Below are positions 5,417-12,627 of a stretch of DNA of 42,603 nucleotides, piece by piece. The DNA is from a virus, in IMG/VR virus record IMGVR_UViG_3300035670_000466, positions 1 through 42,603 of that record; one strand, given 5' to 3'. Each line of letters begins with the position of its first letter. Within the stretch, counting starts at the first letter, position 1. Under the pieces are notes generated by a model. The model saw only the letters and a program-made list of their open reading frames with translations, did not search any database and was not told the DNA's origin. Made by a program: the position numbers and the translations under genes.

Positions 5417-8128
5417 ATGGCAGAACCAACCACTCAGAGATCATTTAGATCTTTTTCTGAGTCACTCAAATCTAAAAAACTTTCCCCAGTAAATCCATCA
5501 GCTATTACTGGGGGAAGACCTATTAGATTGTCTGGAAATATTGTTGCCAAAAAAGAAGTCGAAGAGCTTGGACAGATTAGAAAAACTTTAGGATCTTTAC
5601 TTGCAATTGAAAAAAGATACTATAAGTTTCTTGGTGATAGAATTTTAAATTTCGCAAAGGAAGAAGAAAGAAAAAAATTAAAAGAACGAGAAAGATTACA
5701 AGAAGAAGTTAATCAAAAAAAAGGTAAAGATAAAACTTCAAACCCGATTGTAGAGAAAGCAAAATCTGATTTATCTATGATTGGAGGATTCTTTAAGAAT
5801 CTTCTCAAATTCTTCATTGGGTATAAAGTTTTACAGTGGGCATCAAATCCTGCAAACATAAAAAAGATTCAGGATTTTGCTAATCTATTCATAAAATTAT
5901 TTAAATTCATTAGTGCAGTCACTGAATTTGGTGTGGACGCATTAATGAAAACTATTACGGTTACTTCTAAAGTAATCAATGGAGTATTTGATTTTATAGG
6001 TAAAGTAGCAGAATTTTTTAGTTTCAGTTGGCTGGGTGGTGGAATTGAATGGTTGCTCAAAACTATAGAGGACGTAACCTCAGTATTTGCTAGCATTCCA
6101 AATGCCATAACACTGACTATAAAATTTTTAACTAATCTACTACCGAACTTTTTAGAATCAGTTTTAACGAATGGACTACTTGGAGGTCAAAAAGAACTTC
6201 AGGGTCAATCCGATCAGGCAATAGATGCAAAGAAATCAGCAGAGTCTCCTACTGAAGTTAGTGGAGATACTGATAAAACAGGTCAGAGTGATCTTGGGGA
6301 AAAGGCGAAAGAATCTCTATCAAACATTGGTAAAAATATTCTAAAGACTTTATTCCCTGGAATAGATATTGCTACCAATATTGGAGCAAAGATTGGTGGC
6401 TCTATAAAATCATTCTTTACTGGAGGCAAGTCCCAGGAAGAACTTCCAAAACTAGCGAAAGGTGGTATTGTAACTAAACCGACTGAAGCTATTGTTGGAG
6501 AGGCAGGACCAGAAGCAATTCTTCCTCTTGATAAACTGGGTTCATTTGGTATTGATGGATTTAAGGCAGCCACCAATAAGGTAATTCCTAAATTCATGAC
6601 CTTACTGACATTACCATTCAAGATTATTGGTGCTGGTATATTAGCATTAATTTCATCTACAGTAGGAAAAATTCCTGGCATTGGTCAGTTTATAAAACCT
6701 TTAGTTTCTAACATTGCATCTGGATTTGGGTTACCTCCAGGATTAGTTTCTGGGATGACTGGATTTATTGGTGGTGTTGGTGAGATAACAACATCCGAAG
6801 TTGGAAATATTGCAGAGTTATTTGGAAAGCAAGAAGTAAATATTCGACAACAAAAAGGAGAAGAGTTTAGTCCTTCACGAGATACATCTGTAAAAGGACT
6901 ACTTGTAAATATTTTGAGTGCATTGATCAGCAAGCAAAAGAAAACAGTTACTCCTGCACCAACAACCCCGCCAGCACCAACAACCCCGCCAGCACCCACT
7001 GCACCACCTGCAGCCACACCTGCAACTTCAGGGAATGAGCCAGCTGCAACACCAGCTCCCACCTTGTCTCCAATATTTGATAGGTCTCAGCAATCTGGTG
7101 CGGTTCCTGGTCAGGGTGGAGGAGACAAGATTCCAGCATTACTGGAACCTGGAGAATATGTCCTGAATAAAAATGCTGTTCAGGGAATGGGTGGTCCTGG
7201 TGTGTTGGATCACATTAATTATACTAAATTTGCTAGATTTCAAGCTGGTGGACAAGTCCAAAGTGGAATGAAATTACTAACTTCTGGTGGAGGTACTTCA
7301 AGGTTAGTTTCTCCAGTGGAATTTTCTCAGCTAAAACCACACCACGGGAAGGGAGATTCTGTAAGGAGATATGGCATAACTAAAGATTATATTTTAGATG
7401 GTTCAAGTTATCCAAATTATAAAGTATTAACTCCAGTTAGTGCTACTGTTGCATTTGCTGGAAGTGATCCCAATGGGTATGGAAACATGGTGGAACTTGT
7501 AGATGATAACGGCAAACCACTTGCATTATTTGGACACTTTTCCAAATTAATGGTCAAAACAGGGCAAAAAATTTCTGCTGGTAGTGTTCTGGGTATTCAA
7601 GGTAATACAGGTAGATCTACAGGACCTCACGTTCATATTGATGCATCAAAAAAATTCCATGAGGTTTGGGCAAACTTCATGTTAGGTAAGAGTACATCAC
7701 TAGATGCATCAAGTTTAACTGGAGAAAGTACTAGAACAGGAGAAGATAGAGTTGAGGCAGAAGACTCCGAGCAATCTCAACAATTTACTCTAGAAGCGGC
7801 AACAACTGTTGCAGAAAATCTTGGAAAATTATTCAAGATGTTAAATGCTCCAGCTCCATCTCAAGATTCTGCACCACCAACAGCAGCTCAAGTACAGCCA
7901 AAAATAACCCAAACTGTTTCACAATCATCTGGAAATTTACAGAGAGTTCAGAAAGAAAATTTACAACTTCAAAGTCAATCTAGAAGTCAGTCTAAGTCTG
8001 GTGGCAATGTTGTCACATTAGGACAGCCAAATAAAACTATTAGTGAAACAATTTCTCAGCCAATGCCTGCGACACTTGGTGGTACTAGTCCACCAAATCC
8101 ATTAATCAATTATCCGATAGCACCATAA
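5417..8128 (+). CDS. Hub/tape-measure-like protein with M23 peptidase domain
   Basis: This 903-residue protein lies where T4 has genes 28-29 (hub and tape measure). It has a charged coiled-coil region (about 50-115) and hydrophobic helices from 116 (FFKNLLKFFIGYKVLQWA). It also has GGIVTKPTEAIVGEAGPEAI (about 350-369), a proline-rich linker (about 510-550) and DKIPALLEPGEYVLNKNAV (about 573-591). These last segments are common in tape-measure proteins. A C-terminal M23 endopeptidase-like domain carries HGKGD (HxxxD, near 642), FGHFSKL (near 704) and TGPHVHID (HxH, near 737). The N-terminal block and the C-terminal NLGKLFKMLNAPA recur in the next gene, so the two are paralogues. It could be the tape measure, a hub protein, or both. 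No Shine-Dalgarno is visible; coupling to the gp51 stop is likely. Confidence 0.72.
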   Translation: MAEPTTQRSFRSFSESLKSKKLSPVNPSAITGGRPIRLSGNIVAKKEVEELGQIRKTLGSLLAIEKRYYKFLGDRILNFAKEEERKKLKERERLQEEVNQKKGKDKTSNPIVEKAKSDLSMIGGFFKNLLKFFIGYKVLQWASNPANIKKIQDFANLFIKLFKFISAVTEFGVDALMKTITVTSKVINGVFDFIGKVAEFFSFSWLGGGIEWLLKTIEDVTSVFASIPNAITLTIKFLTNLLPNFLESVLTNGLLGGQKELQGQSDQAIDAKKSAESPTEVSGDTDKTGQSDLGEKAKESLSNIGKNILKTLFPGIDIATNIGAKIGGSIKSFFTGGKSQEELPKLAKGGIVTKPTEAIVGEAGPEAILPLDKLGSFGIDGFKAATNKVIPKFMTLLTLPFKIIGAGILALISSTVGKIPGIGQFIKPLVSNIASGFGLPPGLVSGMTGFIGGVGEITTSEVGNIAELFGKQEVNIRQQKGEEFSPSRDTSVKGLLVNILSALISKQKKTVTPAPTTPPAPTTPPAPTAPPAATPATSGNEPAATPAPTLSPIFDRSQQSGAVPGQGGGDKIPALLEPGEYVLNKNAVQGMGGPGVLDHINYTKFARFQAGGQVQSGMKLLTSGGGTSRLVSPVEFSQLKPHHGKGDSVRRYGITKDYILDGSSYPNYKVLTPVSATVAFAGSDPNGYGNMVELVDDNGKPLALFGHFSKLMVKTGQKISAGSVLGIQGNTGRSTGPHVHIDASKKFHEVWANFMLGKSTSLDASSLTGESTRTGEDRVEAEDSEQSQQFTLEAATTVAENLGKLFKMLNAPAPSQDSAPPTAAQVQPKITQTVSQSSGNLQRVQKENLQLQSQSRSQSKSGGNVVTLGQPNKTISETISQPMPATLGGTSPPNPLINYPIAP
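6956..6991 (+). repeat. 18-bp tandem repeat in proline linker
   Basis: Two exact copies of an 18-base unit beginning GCACCAACAACC encode APTTPP twice, followed by a degenerate third copy (APTAPP). It forms the Pro/Thr/Ala-rich linker between the helical part and the C-terminal domains of the 903-residue protein, and is likely to vary in copy number by slippage. Confidence 0.85.
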
Positions 8129-8129
8129 C

Positions 8130-11090
8130 ATGGAAAAGTTAACTCCAGTTAGACCAGCTTCCATTATCGGTAATACTCGTCTCAAAGAATTGAAGACGAT
8201 AAAAGGTGTTGCGACTAATTTAATTTCACAGAAAAAGAAAAATTTTGATCTAGAAAAAAAGTTTTTTAAAGTCGAAAAGGATTCAATTACTAGAGCTAGG
8301 TCATTAGAAAAAGAAAGACAGCAAGAACAAAAGAAACCGAAGTCGGGTGCGGCTGCAATAAAAAAAGAAATCAAAGAACAGTCAGTAAAGTTATATGATT
8401 TGTTCAAATTTTTTGTTGGATATAAAGTTCTTCAGTGGATGTCTAAAACTGAGAATATAAAGTCTCTTGGTGAAATTGCAAAGGCAATGCAGAACATATT
8501 CAAGGTAATTGATTACCTTGCTGGAATTGGAGTTGAAGGTGTTCTTGGTGGATTACATAGTGTTTTATTTGGAGGAAGTTTTCTAGAAAGATTCTTTGGA
8601 GTGTTCAAAGCCATCGGTGGGCTTTTTATTATCAGAAGATTATTATCTCCAGGTAAAATACTTAAAGACATTGCTTGGATTCTAAAAAATAAAAAAAATA
8701 TTAGTAGAGTATTCAAAGCAATAGGTTCTGGTAAATTTAAAGAAGCTATTGGAAGAATCTTTAAATTATTAAATCCAACTTTGTATACTACATATACAAA
8801 AGGTTTAACTGCTGGAATTAAAAGAGTAGTTCTAAAAGTATTTGGTAAAAATGCATTAAAATTTCTAACTAAAGTAGCATCTAAAATTGGATTTGCATCT
8901 GCAAAGCAATTTGTAAAAAATACTATAAAGACTGCTGCCAAACCATTAAGTAGAATTCCTTTAGTTGGTCCTATACTTGGATTTGGACTCAATTTAATTT
9001 TTGGTGATCCATTAGATAAGGCAGCAGTCAAACTAATTGGATCTAGCATTGGTGCCTGGCTTGGTGGTATTGTTATGGGAGCATTGGGAAGTATTATCCC
9101 AGTTGCTGGAACTACTGCAGGTGCTGGATTTGGAGCTGTTGTTGGTGGGCTAGTTGGAGATTGGGTTGGGGATAAACTATATGGATTCTTCAAAGGATTT
9201 ACTGCACCAAAAGAACCTGCTCTTGCAGTTGGTGGTATTGTAACAAAACCAACTAGAGCACTTATTGGTGAGGCAGGACCAGAAGCAGTTATTCCATTGC
9301 CTAGAATTTATGATGGCACTATATTAAATGCTCCAATTGGCATAGTTGCATCTTCTATGATTGGTGGAATGGATGCAGTTATAACTTCACTTGGACCTAT
9401 TGGATTAACAATTCGTCCATATGCATCTAGTTTACTGTCTCCATATAGAAGAGAATTTGGTTCAAATAATTATGTATTTACTTCCAATATTCGTGGTGCT
9501 ACTAATGAATTTGATATCAAAGAATCAAAAGTAGATAACAAAGAAGTTGAAAAAATAATTGGTTTGAATAAAACTTTGAATATCATTTCAAAGAAGGAAT
9601 CTACTGATGAATCTAAAAAGTCTAGATATAATTCTGGCAATAGCATCAGAGAAATTCTTGCTGATATTTTAAACAATATTATTAACTTAGATTTTACTAA
9701 AAAGAAATCCACAAGACCTAGAAGACCAGGAGATCCTACTGGAGATATTGGTGATCTTACTGGTGAAGTAGATTTATCGTCTGCAGATGATAGAACATTA
9801 TTGAAGCAACTTGCACTTGCAGAAGCTGCTGGTGAAGGTGTAGTTGGAATGGCACTTGTAGTTAATTCAGTACTGAATAGAAAGAGAGTTTTGGATGGTG
9901 GTGCATCTACTACTTTATATCATGCAACCGATAAAACTATTCGGGGCATAATATATGCCAAACAAAGTGTTCAGTATACTCCAGTTAGTAGTGGAACTAT
10001 CAATAAACAATGGGGTAAAGGATCTTTAGATCTTGCAGAAAAAGCCCTAGAGATGGGGATGGATAAAGCCAAACTCAAATCCGCACTAGAATCTGAGGGA
10101 ATTGATGCAAATACTGTAAAAATATTATTAAATGCAACTGGATTTAGAAATTATGCTTCCGCAGGAATAGACACCTCACAACAAGTAAACGAAGTAAACT
10201 ACAAAAGACATACTTTTAACACTGCTGGTGTTGCAAAGATGCAACAAGGTGGATTAGTTTCCAGGGGAGATATTACTAGTAAGTTTGGAAATAAAGAACA
10301 ATTTAGAAAACATGCACATGAAGGCATAGATATTGCGTTTGCTTCTGGAACACCATTATCTTTTAATTTGGGTGGACAGTTTATAAAAATTGGTAGAACT
10401 TCTAGTATAGAAAAAGAAGCGAATGGTGGTTATGGTCAATATATGGATGTGAAATTAACTGATGGAAAAATTGCCAGACTTGCACATTTAAGTTCTATAC
10501 CATCATGGGTAAAGGAAGGACAAAGTTTTAATCCAAATTCAGTTATTGCAATGAGTGGTGGAGTTCCAAAAACTCCAGGTGCAGGTAGATCTGGTGGAGC
10601 ACATTTACATTTAGAGCAACATACTACGAAAAAAGATTTAGCAGAAACTTTAAATGGTAAAGTTGATCCGTTGACTCAAGGATTATTTTCATTACTGAGA
10701 AAAGGTGGAACCCCTGGTCAAACAACGTCTCCAGCTGCACCTTCGACCACACCTACTGCGCCAGCTGATAGTGTTGCTCCAGCAGAAGAAACTGAATCAA
10801 ATGAATCAGCATTTAATCCAACTGATGTAGCGAATAATCTTGCAAAGTTGTATCAAATGTTAAATGCTCCAGCCAAATTCAATGGAGCACAAATGGAAAA
10901 AGATAGTATGGAACATCTTCAGGCATTTAAAGACTTTGCTCCATCGCCAGATACATATATTGTAATGGGTGGAACAAATATAGTATCATCTACTAATCTG
11001 ATAACACCAATGAAATTCCCAGACTATTCCATGGGATCATTTTCTACAATAGATAGTTCACTGGCATTTAATCTCAAAACAAGACTCTAA
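8130..11090 (+). CDS. Hub/tape-measure-like protein with SleB-like and M23 domains
   Basis: This 986-residue protein is a paralogue of its upstream neighbour. Shared segments are KLTPVRPASIIGN at the N-terminus, LFKFFVGYKVLQWMS (near 90-105), GGIVTKPTRALIGEAGPEAV (about 368-387) and NNLAKLYQMLNAPA near the C-terminus. A glycine-rich hydrophobic region lies at about 285-345. Residues about 550-690 look like a SleB/cell-wall hydrolase domain: LALAEAAGEGVVGMALVVNS, NRKRV, then VQYTPVS, with the likely catalytic Glu in AEAAGE. Residues about 720-830 form a well-preserved M23 metallopeptidase: HEGID (HxxxD), AHLSS and GGAHLHLEQ (HxH). It therefore probably cuts both glycan and peptide bonds of the host wall during DNA entry. 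The ATG follows the upstream stop by one base with no clear Shine-Dalgarno, and the end overlaps gp27 (TAATG). Confidence 0.75.
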   Translation: MEKLTPVRPASIIGNTRLKELKTIKGVATNLISQKKKNFDLEKKFFKVEKDSITRARSLEKERQQEQKKPKSGAAAIKKEIKEQSVKLYDLFKFFVGYKVLQWMSKTENIKSLGEIAKAMQNIFKVIDYLAGIGVEGVLGGLHSVLFGGSFLERFFGVFKAIGGLFIIRRLLSPGKILKDIAWILKNKKNISRVFKAIGSGKFKEAIGRIFKLLNPTLYTTYTKGLTAGIKRVVLKVFGKNALKFLTKVASKIGFASAKQFVKNTIKTAAKPLSRIPLVGPILGFGLNLIFGDPLDKAAVKLIGSSIGAWLGGIVMGALGSIIPVAGTTAGAGFGAVVGGLVGDWVGDKLYGFFKGFTAPKEPALAVGGIVTKPTRALIGEAGPEAVIPLPRIYDGTILNAPIGIVASSMIGGMDAVITSLGPIGLTIRPYASSLLSPYRREFGSNNYVFTSNIRGATNEFDIKESKVDNKEVEKIIGLNKTLNIISKKESTDESKKSRYNSGNSIREILADILNNIINLDFTKKKSTRPRRPGDPTGDIGDLTGEVDLSSADDRTLLKQLALAEAAGEGVVGMALVVNSVLNRKRVLDGGASTTLYHATDKTIRGIIYAKQSVQYTPVSSGTINKQWGKGSLDLAEKALEMGMDKAKLKSALESEGIDANTVKILLNATGFRNYASAGIDTSQQVNEVNYKRHTFNTAGVAKMQQGGLVSRGDITSKFGNKEQFRKHAHEGIDIAFASGTPLSFNLGGQFIKIGRTSSIEKEANGGYGQYMDVKLTDGKIARLAHLSSIPSWVKEGQSFNPNSVIAMSGGVPKTPGAGRSGGAHLHLEQHTTKKDLAETLNGKVDPLTQGLFSLLRKGGTPGQTTSPAAPSTTPTAPADSVAPAEETESNESAFNPTDVANNLAKLYQMLNAPAKFNGAQMEKDSMEHLQAFKDFAPSPDTYIVMGGTNIVSSTNLITPMKFPDYSMGSFSTIDSSLAFNLKTRL

Positions 11091-12409
11091 TGAATCAAGA
11101 ATTTGCTGGAGATTTTTCTCTAAAAACAATTAGGCTATACCCAATATCTGCAGTAAGTAAGGATGATCGTCCTTTTGTTGATATTAAAGAGCTTGTGCAG
11201 GAAGTAACTTTTTATCAAAGTATTATTTCTACTAGTTTATATTGTGAGTTAGTAATTACTGACATTGGAGAAAATTTAATTGAAACTATACCATTAATTG
11301 GAAGAGAAAGAATTCAATTAACCATTTCAACTCCAGCTGCAAATTATGATTTAAATTTTTATATCCATAAAATTGATGGTCGAGTAATGAAAGAAAAGAA
11401 CCAAGTCTATGTGGTTCATGCAGTGAGCAAAGAAGTTTTAGATAACGAATACACTAGAATTCGTGAAAGGGTTGATGGAAAAAAAGCAGAAGTATTTTTA
11501 AAAGAAAAAATAAAAACAATATCAAATAAAAAATTTGAAAACATTGATAATACATTGTATCCATTTGACATGTATGTTCCAAATTGGAGAATATTTGATA
11601 CTGCTATATGGATGTCTAGAAGAAGTGTGCCAGTCAAAAACAAATCTTCAGTAGGGTATTTGTTTTTTGAAACATTTGATGGGTATAATTTCAAATCACT
11701 AGATACACTATTTGATGCAGATGCATATCCAAATAAAAATACAAAATATACATTTGTCCAGGGAAATACTTCTGCATCTAGAACTGAATTAACTAATTAT
11801 AGAATTATTAATTACTCATCACCAAAAGCATTTGATATTCTTGATGATCTTCGTAATGGTGCATTTGCACATAATGCTTTATATGTAGATATTAATAATA
11901 GAAATTTTCAAAACTGGAATACAAATGCTTCTACCTATTGGAAAGATATGAGTCATTTAAATAAAATGACTCCGTACCAAGATAAAGAACTTTTACAAAA
12001 ATCATCTAGATTAATTTACAGACCAACCACAACATCTACATTTGGCTGGAAAGACTTATCGAATGAAGAGATTGAAAAGCTAAACCATGTAGATGAAGTA
12101 AATAAAAATTATGAAAAATCTATTTACAGATATTATTTCTTAGAATATAACAAATTGGAAGTAGCAATCCCTGGAGACTTGAAACTGCAACCAGGATATG
12201 TAATTAATGTATCTATTCCATCTCCAAGAAGAAGTAAAGACAATAGAGTTCAAGAAGATAGTAGAATCAGTGGAAGATATATTGTGCATTCTGTCAAGCA
12301 TACCATCCTAAATAGAACTGAACTTAGAACTATTGCTACATTAACGAGAGATTCATTCGGTGGCAATGAAATCAACAAAACTAATGTCCCTAGCCGAGCA
12401 ACATTCTAA
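11090..12409 (+). CDS. 27: gp27-like baseplate central hub protein
   Basis: The 439-residue protein is assigned to the gp27/VgrG N-terminal hub family (T4 gp27 is about 391). It begins with a beta-rich domain typical of gp27: SLKTIRLYPISAV, DIKELVQEVTFYQSIISTSL, then CELVITDIGENLIETIPLIG. This is followed by RERIQLTIST and a C-terminal beta domain with VAIPGDLKLQPGYVINVSIP and SGRYIVHSVKHTI (receptor/tube-domain type). gp27 forms a trimeric ring that holds gp5 and connects to the tube proteins gp48/gp54. Position just before gp5 fits. Its ATG overlaps the preceding stop and its own stop overlaps the next ATG, so the hub genes are translationally coupled. Confidence 0.78.
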   Translation: MNQEFAGDFSLKTIRLYPISAVSKDDRPFVDIKELVQEVTFYQSIISTSLYCELVITDIGENLIETIPLIGRERIQLTISTPAANYDLNFYIHKIDGRVMKEKNQVYVVHAVSKEVLDNEYTRIRERVDGKKAEVFLKEKIKTISNKKFENIDNTLYPFDMYVPNWRIFDTAIWMSRRSVPVKNKSSVGYLFFETFDGYNFKSLDTLFDADAYPNKNTKYTFVQGNTSASRTELTNYRIINYSSPKAFDILDDLRNGAFAHNALYVDINNRNFQNWNTNASTYWKDMSHLNKMTPYQDKELLQKSSRLIYRPTTTSTFGWKDLSNEEIEKLNHVDEVNKNYEKSIYRYYFLEYNKLEVAIPGDLKLQPGYVINVSIPSPRRSKDNRVQEDSRISGRYIVHSVKHTILNRTELRTIATLTRDSFGGNEINKTNVPSRATF

Positions 12410-12624
12410 TGGATCAAAATATAGACCAGCACATTAGCAAAAATCAAAATGAATTATTGGATGGAAACTCCAATTCTCAAAGACGTAGATATCTAGAAAG
12501 TGAACTAGAGTCTTTAATTAAATATAAACAGAATCATCCAGATAAAACATATGATCCAACTCCACTAGAGTTGTATTGTGATGAAAATCCCGATGCGCCT
12601 GAATGTCGTATATACGAAGTGTAA
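12409..12624 (+). CDS. Small protein with CP12-like C-terminal cysteine hairpin
   Basis: This 71-residue protein ends in PLELYCDENPDAPECRIYEV. The pattern PLE.YC.(D/E)NP.A.ECR.Y with Cys57 and Cys66 spaced C-x8-C is the C-terminal signature of CP12, the cyanobacterial and plant regulator that binds GAPDH and phosphoribulokinase to switch off the Calvin cycle. A charged helix precedes it (RRRYLESELESLIKYKQ, 25-41), where CP12 has its AWD.VEEL core; that core is only loosely matched and the N-terminal Cys pair of CP12 is missing. Cyanophages are known to carry CP12. What is odd here is the location: it overlaps gp27 by one base (TAATG) and gp5 follows 3 bases later, so it should be expressed with late virion genes. 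It could act on host carbon metabolism or have been adapted to a hub role. Confidence 0.75.
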   Translation: MDQNIDQHISKNQNELLDGNSNSQRRRYLESELESLIKYKQNHPDKTYDPTPLELYCDENPDAPECRIYEV

Positions 12625-12627
12625 TAA

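Noticed and set aside
6685-7062. Minus-strand open frame rich in Gly, Ala and Val
   Set aside because: It is the antisense of the proline-rich linker of the 903-residue protein, with no start signals.
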